A stretch of DNA of 64,000 nucleotides from Polychytrium aggregatum (taxonomy: Eukaryota > Chytridiomycota > Chytridiomycetes > Polychytriales): positions 186,001 through 250,000 of the forward strand of contig NW_026516233.1 in assembly GCF_025602895.1 (NCBI RefSeq), in the 5' to 3' direction. A program made the position numbers and the translations under genes. A model generated the notes under the pieces. It was not told the origin of the DNA and did not search any database. It worked only from the letters and a program-made list of their open reading frames with translations. Shown here in pieces: positions 21,886-32,348 of the stretch (positions are counted from its first letter, which is position 1; each line of letters opens with the position of its first letter).

Positions 21886-22782
21886 CTCCGCTAAGCAGTC
21901 GCACGTTTTCATATCCGCGCTCCACGAAAAAACGAATCATCGCGCTCGAAGTGCGCTCGTCCTCGTCGACGATCACAATCAGAACACTAGGGGAGTTTTT
22001 GAGTCTCAGCACTTCGCCTGAGAACTGGAAGCTTCGCGAGAGAGTCGAAACCGGATAGTTCTTGGATGTGACGATATGACTGAGGGCGAGGGCGGAATAC
22101 GAGCATGTACGGGTCAGTTCAAAAAGCGAGCTCCATCGCTGGGATAATCGGGCTGCTCCAGCAGGATACACGGCGGCGGCTATCTGAAATGCCATGTTGC
22201 TGTCGTCGGAAACGGTCAAAAGTGCCCGCGGTATGGACCAACCGTCCACGCGCCATGTTTCGTTCAGCCAAAGTGCACATACCATTCCTCAAACTCCGCG
22301 GGTTCGCGCACATCGAGGATCAGCAGTGGCAGCGCTGAGTGTGTCGGCTCAGGTGCATCGGACCTATGGGCGCCACCGTCGCTCTCGGCTGCGGACGCCA
22401 TATCGGGCGTGATGTCGGCATGGGCTTTCATGATCCGGCTCATGTTTTCGCGCGAGCTCTGACGGTCAGAGAGCGTTATCTGTCGCTTCAAGACGTTGGC
22501 GTTTGGATTGGATTGTCTTTCCTTGACAAAGACGTCTTCCCAGTACTGAAAGTCGCACGTCTCAGCGCCTTGCAGCATCAGAGCAGCCAGTGCCTGTGTG
22601 TTAAGAAAGACTCAGCTCATGAAGCGCCCTCTGGCCACACTATCGACAAAGCGGTCAGGCCTTGTACCCGGGACTTATACCGGTCGGCATCAAGGCAATG
22701 TTCTTGGCGATCTTACCCGCGGCGTGAGCCTCTGAAAGGGCTCGTTGGACTTGGTGACAATGCCGTCTGTTGAGCCGAGCAT
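21886..22782 (-). CDS. CEP41-like rhodanese-domain ciliary protein, 3' end unresolved
   Basis: Exons 22782-22717, 22593-22283 and 22079-21886 join in frame. Exon 1 with the start of exon 2 gives NEPFQRLTPRALAALMLQ, resembling the conserved FKRL...FAQL motif of CEP41. Exon 2 ends in LLILDVREPAEFEEC, completed across the intron as CHIV...YPVSTLSR. Exon 3 continues with VLIVIVDEDERTSSAM and ENVRLLSGG. This order is that of the rhodanese domain of CEP41, a centrosome and cilium protein required for tubulin polyglutamylation in animals. The usual catalytic cysteine position holds Asp in the VDEDER loop, as in CEP41 (YDDDER), so it is probably not a sulphurtransferase. A final exon probably lies in 21740-21450, but its acceptor is not certain. 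Confidence 0.75.
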
Positions 22783-24172
22783 ACTCCATGTCAATCCGTC
22801 GGCTGTTGAGGTGGAACATGGCGGCGACGTGACAGAATCGCCCACAAAGACATTGCCGCAGACGAGGGCATTGCCGCAGACGGGAGCTCCCTCGCAAAGC
22901 CAGGCCGACCCGTCCAACTGCAACAGATCACTAAGCACATGGGGGAGCGCTCCCAAGCGGCACGCACCTTGGATCCGCGCAGCCATTCTGCGTCTTGCGT
23001 TTGATGTCGATGCGCCAGTGTCGAGCGTTGGTCTGATGTCCCCGGAAGGTCACCGAGACAAATCCACAGAATCATAGCGTCAGCGAGGGCCAGTCCCATC
23101 CGGCCGTGCCGGACCAGGAAAGGAACGGAGCACCCCGTCCTTGAAATCAAGGTTGGACTAAACGGAGCGGAGCTGACGAGAGTGCTGATGCTTTTATGCG
23201 CCAAATTGGGTGCGCTCCTTGAGTCGCAGGGTGCGTACAGGACAGCAGCCAGGACAGCGCCAGGACAGCAGCCAGGACAGCCAGGACCCAACAGAGGCAA
23301 CTTACCCGACTTTGGCATATTTGGGATTCTGCGGGGTAAGCTTTTGGGCTGTCTTGTGCTTCAATGCCCATGTGCCATAAAGCGAAATGGTAAATGCACG
23401 ACGACTTCCCGTATCGGAGCTGCATTGCAATCGATGGAGCTCCGTGTCTCGCTCTGGACCGGTGTTGCCCAGAGAGGAGCAGCCGGAGAGGAGCCAGAGT
23501 GCATTCGGCAGCATTGGACCTTCGGCCCTTCGTTCGTCCCAGACGCGATCGGCGCTTACTCGCTGCATCTTCCTTTCTGAGAGGCAGGATGGCTGTGTCG
23601 TCCGGCGCCTGTCGGATCGCCGCTGGGTCGCTCGGGTGCTTTCTGGCGGATCGCTGCTGGGCTGCCGGACCTGGTTCGTGCGGGGAGCGGTCTTGATCGC
23701 GGCGGAGAGGGATGGGAATGCCCTTGGGCATGGACGAGGGCAGGCCGCGAGCCCGGTCATGTGAGAGCAAGGCGCTTGCGCCACACTCTGTCCAGCATTC
23801 CCAACAAGCGTCCACAGCATCGATGCTGTCCTCGACTGGGATGTCGCAGCTACAGCCGCCGGCAGGACTGTTGCGGGCTCAGGCGAACAGACCAGCTTGT
23901 TAGTCGATCTGCATGTATTCGGAGGTCATCTCCATTGGATGGAACTCGCTGGCCCGGCGAACACTGACGACCCACCGAGCATGGATGTCGTGTGTGCCAG
24001 TGTGCTGCCATGGGCGTTTCGGGTGAACTACGTTTTATTGTTCAAACCCATCCACCGAATTTTATCTCAGAGCGTGTCGCATCTTGAAACCCACTCTGCG
24101 TCCAGACCGTGCGGCAGTGACTGGGTGCGCTCAGCAAGATGGGTGCGCCTTCCTCCAACAGCTCTGTTCACT
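22783..24172. other. Intergenic region, no supported gene
   Basis: A CAGGACAGC-type minisatellite lies at 23237-23288. Open frames on both strands here lack domains and known family features; several are mirror images of each other in GC-rich sequence. Confidence 0.4.
23237..23288. repeat. Short minisatellite (CAGGACAG units)
   Basis: About five imperfect units with variable GCAGC or GC spacing. Confidence 0.75.
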
Positions 24173-27100
24173 CTACGCGCGCCTGGAAGTCCGGCTGCCC
24201 GACCGGTCACGGCCTCGGTTGCGCTTCGGCTGGGTTCCAGGTGGTTCTCGGGCCTTATCGATCTCATCGAGGAATTCGAGCTCCTCCGCTTCCAAGTCCA
24301 AGAGATCTGGCTCGAGAGCCGGATAGTCGTCTGGCCCGGATGAGGCAACCGCGTCATTTGCGCCGCCGCTTTTTGGGGGAAGCTCGCGGGCTGAGCCCGA
24401 GCCGGAGGTCGAGATCGAGGCCGTATCTACCATTCCGCTCTCGACCGGGGCGATGGCTCGCGGCAGCTTTGTGCGGATCTTGAACTCGTTCAAGGTGATT
24501 TGATAGGCCAGCTTGGTCTCGTACCTCACCATCTCGTTAGTGAATCGATCCATATCAGCGACAATGACCGAGATCGACGACTCGGCCGTGACACCCGGGG
24601 TGCCTGGGCCATCGAGCTGCCCGAGCGACTTGCCCTTGCACTGCTCTTCCAGGTCCTTGGTGTAGTCGAGCACACCGTCCTTCAGGCTCTGGTAGACGGA
24701 CTTGAAGGGTCCGCTGAAGCCGACAGCGTCGTCGATGCACACACAGAACTCGCCCTTTGCGTTGAGGTGCTTGGCCTTAAGGGTGTCCATGTTGGTCATG
24801 GACTCGCTGCCTTGCTTCCGTTTGTTGCGCGTGGCCTTGGTCTCCTGATCAAGATGCTTCAGCTGGCTCAGATAGGTGGCGTATTGGACCTTGGCTCGGA
24901 CGAACCAATGGTACCGTAGCGCCTCCGGGGTAACGACCTTGGCCCTGAAAAACCTGTCGAGTCGGGCAAAATCCAGGCGGCGCGCGAGCGTGTAAACGTA
25001 CGCTGCCTGGGTTGAGCGATGTGGGATCGTGATGAATTCTTTGTAGATCGAGAGCGGCACCGTTGCCAGCGAGCTTCCGCGGTGGGCCACGTCCGTCACC
25101 TCAATCTCGTTGCTGATCTGGGCAGAGTCGACGATGCTGCGGGGTAGCTTGGCCTTGACGGACTCGAATTCTTTGTAGACGCCGCTCTGTTCGTTGCGGG
25201 TGCGCTCTTGCAGAAGCTCGGCTTCAAGCTCCCGGTAGGCGCTCTGTGCTCGGTCCCACTGCTTCATCTTCACATAAGTCTTGACGAGGGCCTGATAGGA
25301 CTTTGATGTTGCCCTAGAGCTTTCGCTGGCGTCAAGGGCCTCGGGGACAAGCTCTGCAGAGGCGGCCGACAGGTTCGTGTGGATGATCTGGCGTATCGAG
25401 TCTATATCACCCATGTTTTGGTACGCCAGCAGAAGCAGCTCGTTGATTTCGTCGTCAAAAGCATACTGCCTCCTGGTCATTTCGTGCCCGAGAGCTGATG
25501 CCCGGCTAAAACTTTCTTCATCGACATAGACCTTGAGCATCGATTTGTACATTTGGCTGCGGCGTGGAGATGGCAAGAGAGTTGGCCGAGTGTGATTTAG
25601 CGTCAGCAGGGAGACTGGCCAAGTATCGGCCAGGGTCGCGGCGTCCCGCCAGCTCGGCCTGGTTCGGGAAGCTGCGTTTGCGTATAAGATGCCTCTTTGC
25701 CAGAGACTCTCGAGGCACTTACAGTGTTTTTGGGATCGTCGACTCGGGCTTCTGAATGTCTTCCCAGATACCCTTGGCTGGCTTGGTGAGAGACACGGCT
25801 GCAAACGTGCGCAGGACGGCCTCGGTCACAGATTGGTCCCAGACCCGAGGCTCTTTGGCCCGGAGAATGTTCATGTACCGGTAGACATCCATCACGAGCT
25901 CCTGCTCCCGCGACAGCTCCGACTGCTGATATGGATCAAGCGGTAGCTCGAGGAAGCCCAGGCACGTCTCCATCGACAGTGGCATGCTTCGTTGCTTGGC
26001 GAATCTCCATAGTTCGGTGCCGACACTGAGTGATTTTGGGAACGAGTGCTTGCTCCGCAGCATGAGGGCCAGCATCGTCCGGATGGAGAGATCACTGATG
26101 GGGAGGCCGGCCAGGTTTTTCGGGTCCTGCTTCAGGCCTTCCTGGAGCATGTACGAATGGATCTGCAGGATCTTTTTGTGGTCGTTCTTGAAGGGCCGGA
26201 AAATGATGGCGTAGAATTCGGCGGTCGGAACGCAGCCGTGCTTCTTCATGGCCTGCAGGATCGATGAGTGCCTTGGTGCCATCGTCGGCGGGAGTTTCGC
26301 GGCTGTAGAGCGATGTCTCTCCAAACAGCCGCCGCACCAGCCGCACCCAATCGGCAGCATCCAGCGACATTAGCGCATTCTTCTCGGCAATGTGCGAGTA
26401 CAGCGTCCATGCCTGGTCGCGGTCGAGACAGTAGAGCGCGTTGGTTTGGTCCTTAACGATCCATACGAGCTCGCGCAGATCGACCGAGGACGGCGATTCG
26501 AGAAAGCGGTCAAACGTCGCCTTGATGCGATCGGACTCTGGGTGGTCGGGCTTGCACTCGAGCCGCTCGACCGTGCGATACCACGGGTGCTGGACGATCT
26601 GGGCTGCCGGCAATGACAGCGGCGCGGCGCTGTTCTGCGGCCACGGGAGCTGATGCGGGTCGAGCGGGTAGACATACGGCTTATGGAGTACGATCGGATT
26701 TCGGCTAGCGTGGGGACTGTGTCGACCCTTTGGAAGCAGCTTGTAAGCAGGCAGACTCTTCATATCCTCCAGCAGCTTCATCGCCTCCAGCTCGAGCTGG
26801 CGCCGTCGTTCGGTTGCGGCGGTTGCGGCGGTTGCCGTGGCTGTACTGCTGCCGCCGCTGCTGATATTCGTGCTGGTGGCCTCTGGTCTGGGTGTTGTTT
26901 CACGCTCGCATTTCGACATGACATTCGCAGCGTCGGGAAAAGGGTCGGCTGTCTTTTCGGAAGTCTGCGGCGAGGTCTGTACATCCTCTGTGGCAGGATC
27001 GGTCGACTGGAGTGGTGCCCGGCTATAGTATCGCGGCAACGGTGAGTGCGGTGTCGTCGGCCGAGACCAGGTGGACAGCGCTGGAAGAATCGAGATCGAT

Positions 27101-27204
27101 GCGCCCGGTCGATATCGGAGCGGACCTGACAGGGCGATGCTGCTTATCGAGCGTGACGGCCCGCTCGCGACGACGAAGGCCAGGGATCTGCTTTGGATCA
27201 GCAT
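24173..27204 (-). CDS. Mitochondrial PPR-like protein with apparent frameshift
   Basis: From the ATG at 27204 the protein begins with a serine- and arginine-rich, acid-free segment (MLIQSRSLAFVV...RSISS) typical of a mitochondrial presequence. A long helical region follows with PPR-like helix pairs, for example SILQAMKKHGCVPTAEFYAII and RAQSAYRELEAELLQERT. Near 26280-26330 the frame must shift by one base to pass from ...FGETSLYSRE into ...SSILQAMKKHG; no intron of the right phase fits, so this is a mutation or a sequence error. A GT-AG intron (25722-25557) joins the two large exons. The C-terminal part ends in an acidic segment (EPDLLDLEAEELEFLDE) and a basic tail. A role in mitochondrial RNA metabolism is inferred from the repeats and presequence only. 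Confidence 0.6.
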
Positions 27205-27792
27205 GTCTCTGTGGGTTGGCGGCTGTGCGGACGCTGCTGGAAAGAGAAGCTCTGGATCGGGAGTGAATGCTGCACAACCAACTTTCTGGCAAAGTGCGCA
27301 CAGGCACAGGCGACAGATCAGATCGTTTTTTCCGGCCCCTCGCGGCTGCTCATCTCGGTCACCTGAAAGTCACGTCGAATGTGGAGCAGCAAAAGTTGGA
27401 ATCCGGCCATGGTCGGTTGACGGCATTTGGTATCATCCTTGAGCCGATTGACGGTGGTGGTGGGCAATTGGTGTGGAGGAATGACCAATTGTATCATTGT
27501 TGGAAGCTCCACTCCGATTGCGGACAAGAACCACCACAATCTGAATCTCTCTGGTTGGAAACCTAGTCAAGCGTGGCTGTGTGTCAGCGAGATGACATGA
27601 TCGTTTGGCTATCAGGCAAGACTCACCTTGACAAGATGTCTTCCCACGACTGATTGAGCGAGCGATGCGTTTCTGGATCTGGAATCAAGGACGCCACTGT
27701 GAGCATCACTCCCTGCCCAAAATGCGCTGGTTTTGAGGAGAATTTTTCTTCCCCAAGGGCAGAACCAGCCATCGTCGCTATTTTCTCGCCAG
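27205..27792. other. Intergenic region, no supported gene
   Basis: Nothing recognisable apart from the probable promoter of the minus-strand PPR-like gene at its left end. Confidence 0.4.
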
Positions 27793-28220
27793 ATGGCTCC
27801 CAAGAGAAAGGACATCCCCCGATCCCGATCCCAGGATCACCCAATGACTCTCCTGTGGCCAAGAAGCCCGTCATCAAATCATGTCCCCTCCTGTGGACTG
27901 ACCAACCACGTCAAACCCTTCACCAAGAAGTGCACAGCCAGAATCGACAGCAGCCCTGCCTCTGGCTCTGCCTCGGTCGCTGAAATGGTCAGCCAAGCAC
28001 CCCCTCCAGACGAGCCCAGCGAGGACACTGCCTTCCCAGCCCTCGTGGTCGAGATGCCCGCACCCAAGGTCCCTGTATGTGCCACGTGCGGGGAAGAGGG
28101 TCATGCCAAAAGCAGCAGCTCATTGTGTACCAAGAAGAACCCACTCTGGAGCTCTACCTTGCCTGACTGTGGCCCCAACGAGCAAGTCAAGGCCGAGTAC
28201 TCAATCATCAAGTGCACTCT
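27793..28220 (+). pseudogene. Zinc-knuckle protein N-terminal fragment, possibly a second Fanzor family, truncated by an LTR
   Basis: The frame opens with MAPKRKDIPRSRSQ, close in style to the MPPKRK start of the two Fanzor genes. It has two knuckles: SCGLTNHVKPFTKKC, where the first cysteine appears mutated, and CATCGEEGHAKSSSSLC. Both keep C-x4-H-x7-C spacing, and the second the full C-x2-C-x4-H-x7-C spacing of the Fanzor copies. The frame ends at 28220, exactly where an A-family LTR begins. The nuclease domain is not present on the other side of the retrotransposon nest in this window. Other transposon proteins also use such knuckles, so the Fanzor link is a hypothesis. Confidence 0.4.
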
Positions 28221-28639
28221 TGTAAGGAGTGAACAAGCGCAAGGACGAAGACCAAGTGCTTGGTATGAGCTTTATTAGCTTTTAGCCCCGAACACCAAAG
28301 AACAAGTTTTGTTCGAACTGGTGTTCAACATAGGCTCAGACATGCAGGGCTATTTATAGACCGGGAGAAGGTCGAGGGGCAAAAGTGGGCGAGAAGGGTG
28401 GAGCATCACAGAGAAGCGAGAAGGGGGTGCGAGAGTGGCTGGTGTGCAAGCGAGAGAGGCTTGGCACAGCCCGGGGACATGTGCCGAGCGGTGGGGGAGG
28501 CAGGAAACCAGTAGACGCGGGTGGCAACGGCGCGTGCTCATGCATGGGGGCAAACAAACACGTGGGGACTCATGATTGGTGCGGAGGGCGAGAGCATGCG
28601 GGACAATCTCATTGGTCCGTTGTGATGCTGGTCATCACA
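28221..28639 (-). repeat. LTR of family A (3' LTR of copy A1)
   Basis: 419 bp, TG...CA ends; minus strand starts TGTGATGACC and ends TCCTTACA. TATAAATAG on the minus strand (28358 leftwards) is the promoter; the segment complementary to the primer-binding site is at 28308-28319. Same length and sequence as the LTRs at 31930 and 49222. Confidence 0.92.
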
Positions 28640-31600
28640 CTATCTCCTCCTTAAACTACGGCGTGTTCCATCTTGAGTTCTCCTGGGGCCAGGCTTGTCT
28701 GGGTAGCGTCGGTGGTACTCCGCGGCCACCGTTGGGGCAAAGACAATGTCGGCGGGCTCCCAACTTCGATCGGTGACCGGGTAGCCTTTCCAATCGATGA
28801 GATAGTGCAGCTTTCCGCGCACGAACTTGGAGTCTAAGATCTCTTCGACCTCCCACTCCAAGTTCCCATCGATGACCACCGCAGGGGGCGGCGCTTGCAC
28901 CCGACCCGGAAGCGAGTTCTTCTTGTAGGGCTCAAGAAGAGACACATGGAACACCGGGTGCACCTTTATGTCCTTTGGCAAGTCCAGGCGGAAAGCCAAT
29001 GTCCCGACGGCCTCGAGGATGGTGAATGGTCCAATCCTCTGGTAATCCAGCTTCTTGCTTGGGCGAGTGGTGCTGATGTTACGAGTCAGCACCCAGACTT
29101 GATCGCCCGGACGCAAGTCGGGAGCCTGGGACCTCCGGAGATCTGAGAAGTGCTTGTAGTCAGACTTTGCCTTCTCAAGATTCTCCTTCAACAGTGCCAG
29201 GTTCCGCTGGAGATGTTCAACCCTCTCCGTGGCAGAGGGAACATCAGGGCCGCCAGCGACAACGGGGACTTCGAACCTTGGGTGGAACCCATAGGTTGCC
29301 AAGAATGGCGAGGCATGTGTTGACGAGTTCTCGAGGTTATTGTAAGAGAACTCGGCCAACGGCAGCAGCTCGGCCCAGTCATCTTGCTGATACGACGTGT
29401 AACAGCGCAGGTATTGGTTGATGACCTGGTTGACCCTCTCAGTCTGTCCATCGGTCTGGGGATGGAAGGCCGTGGACAGACTGGTTTGGATCCCGAGCTG
29501 CGTGCAGAGTGCCTTCCAGAACCGAGAGGTGAACTGACTTCCTCGGTCTGAAACCACTGTGTCGGGGAGGCCATGGAGACGAAAGACATTGTCGAGGAAC
29601 AGTGACGCAGTCTCCTCCGCCGACGGCAGTGAACGCCAGGACATAAAGTGTGCCATCTTTGTGAGGCTGCATACCACCACAAAGATGCAGGTGTGACCCT
29701 TGGACTTTGGCAGATCAGTGATAAAGTCCATGGTCAGTGTCCCCCAGGGTCGATCGGCTGTCTGGAGTGGCAACAGGAACCCAAACGGCTTGTGTCGCGG
29801 AGCTTTCGAGCGTGCACAGGTGTCGCACGTCGAGACGTACTCTTTGACATCTTTCCGATAGGTTTGCCACCAAAACTGTCGCGATACCAGAGCCAGAGTC
29901 CGTCGGATGCCTGGATGACCCACAGCGACTGGGTCATGGCACGACTTGAGCGCCGGAACTCGGCACGACTCTGGGACCACAATCCTGTTCTGGAAGGTGA
30001 GGTACTGGCCATTCCAGACGAACTTCGGGTCACGACGGTATTTGTCTAGACCGGGATCCCGAGCCTGCTCTTCGGCTATGAGCTGCAGCAAATCCACAGG
30101 GTCACTGCGACTTGCAACCGAAGAGCGGGCGTCTCTGCTTCGGAGCACGCGTATCACCGCGGCAGGATCGAGAAGCAGAGGCGGATCCCTCGACACGGAG
30201 GCCGACGAAGGGATGTAGTCCGAGCGACGAGACAGGGCATCGGCCTTGCCGTTCCTCGCACCAGGACGGTACTGGATGCGGATGTCGAACCGAGACAAGA
30301 ACTGGGACCACCGTGCATGACGCTGGTTTAGGATGCGAGCCGTTGCCAGGTACTCCAAGTTCTTGTGATCGGTCAGAACGGCAACGGGATGCTGGGCGCC
30401 TTCGAGGTAGTGTCGCCACGCCTCGAAAGCCTCCTTGATCGCCAACAGCTCTTTCTCGTATATGCTGTAGTTACGTTCAGCATTCGAGAGTGTCCGCGAA
30501 TGGAACGAGCAAGGATGAAGGCGATCATCAGCACCCCGCTGGGAGAGCACGCATCCAAGCGCAAAGTCCGACGCATCTGACTCTACGACGAACGGCTTGG
30601 ATGGGTCCGGATGCACCAGAACGGGCTCCGAAACGAAGGCATCCTTCAAGGATCTGAATGCTTTATCGGCTTCGCGGGACCACTGGAAGCCATGCGTCTT
30701 CCGGAAGAGCCGAGTCATGGGCCCCGCGATCTTTGCGTATCCATCGATGAAGCGTCGATAGAAGTTCGCAAACCCGACAAAGGATCGAAGATCCGAGATG
30801 TTGCGCGGTATGGGCCAATCCAAGATCGCAGAGAGCTTGGATCGCTCCATACCGATGCCCTCGGGCGAGACCATGAAACCAAGGAACGAGACCGAGGTTT
30901 TGGAGAACTCGCACTTCTCCAGCTTGCAATACAGCTTTGCAGCTCGGAGCTTCGAGAGGACCTGCTTGACGTGCTCTACATGCTGCGACGGATCAGCACT
31001 GTAGATCAAGATATCGTCAAGATACGCAATTGCGAACTGGTCCAACTCGGTGCGCAGGACGTCGTTGATGAAGTGCTGGAACGTCGCTGGCGCGTTGGTG
31101 AGCCCAAAGGGCATCACCAAGTACTCGAAGTGCCCATATCGAGTACGGAAAGCTGTCTTCCACTCGTCCCCGGAGCGGATGCGCAGCAGATTGTAGGCTC
31201 CACGAAGGTCCAGCTTAGTGAACACCTTCGCGCCTCGAAGTCGGTCCAGCAGCTCGCCGATCAGCGGTAAAGGGTAACGGTTCTTTACCGTGATACCGTT
31301 CAGTGCGCGGTAGTCAACGCAAAGACGAAGTGAGCCGTCCTTCTTCTTGACGAAGAGGATTGGTGAGCCTGCTGGGGACGACGAAGGACGAACGAATCCC
31401 TTGGCAAGATTCTCGTCGAGATAGTCACGCAGAGCGTGAAGTTCGGGCTCGGACAGTGAGTACAGAGGCCCGAACTTTGGCGACTTGCCCGGCTCCAAGT
31501 CAATGGGGCAGTCATAAGGGCGATGCGGAGGCAAGGAGTCAGCTTCCTGTTTAGAGAAAACAGACAGGAAGTCCTTGTACTCCGCAGGCACTTCGACAGT

Positions 31601-31929
31601 CGCAGTGCTCGGCTCGTCAGTGGGCAGGACATGGACCTGAAAGATGGTCAGGGGTTGCGTTCCATGCCTGCATGCATCCAAAGACTCGCGCATCGAGCGG
31701 TAATCAATGCTGCAGACGCGGAGAGGAGCGTCCGAGCTGAGAGGAGGGGCGTGGACAAGGTCAGAATAATGTTCGACGGTTACTTTATTCTGAACAATGT
31801 CCGAAGAACAAACAACAGGAGGAGGTACATCAAGGAGGGAAAGAGAACTGACAACAGAAGAAGGGGTTTGGGAAGAGCGAAGGGGTTCGGGAGGAACAAG
31901 ACAAGAAGGGGAAGACGAAGGTGGGAGCG
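28640..31929 (-). pseudogene. Chromovirus A1 pol, 5' truncated
   Basis: About 1096 codons nearly identical to the pol of copy A2. It retains reverse transcriptase (IAYLDDILIYS), RNase H, integrase with its H-H-C-C finger (CDTCARSKAPRHK) and D,D-35-E core, and a C-terminal chromodomain (WEVEEILDSKF...LIDWKGYPVTDRSWEP). The stop codon directly abuts the LTR, and the purine-rich stretch AAGGAGGAGATAG that encodes its last residues serves as the polypurine tract. Upstream, the sequence stops at 31929 where the LTR of A2 begins; gag, protease and the 5' LTR are missing. A Ty3/Gypsy chromovirus (Metaviridae). Confidence 0.9.
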
Positions 31930-32348
31930 TGTGAGGAGTGAACAAGCGCAAGGACGAAGACCAAGTGCTTGGTATGAGCTTTATTAGCTTTTAGCCCCGA
32001 ACACCAAAGAACAAGTTTTGTTCGAACTGGTGTTCAACATAGGCTCAGACATGCAGGGCTATTTATAGACCGGGAGAAGGTCGAGGGGCAAAAGTGGGCG
32101 AGAAGGGTGGAGCATCACAGAGAAGCGAGAAGGGGGTGCGAGAGTGGCTGGTGTGCAAGCGAGAGAGGCTTGGCACAGCCCGGGGACATGTGCCGAGCGG
32201 TGGGGGAGGCAGGAAACCAGTAGACGCGGGTGGCAACGGCGCGTGCTCATGCATGGGGGCAAACAAACACGTGGGGACTCATGATTGGTGCGGAGGGCGA
32301 GAGCATGCGGGACAATCTCATTGGTCCGTTGTGATGCTGGTCATCACA
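31930..32348 (-). repeat. LTR of family A (3' LTR of A2)
   Basis: 419 bp, same structure as the LTR at 28221-28639; its plus-strand start reads TGTGAGG instead of TGTAAGG. Confidence 0.92.

Noticed and set aside
22791-23820. Several overlapping minus-strand frames
   Set aside because: GC-rich shadows without domains; a 5' exon of the CEP41-like gene could be here but no supported splice join was found.
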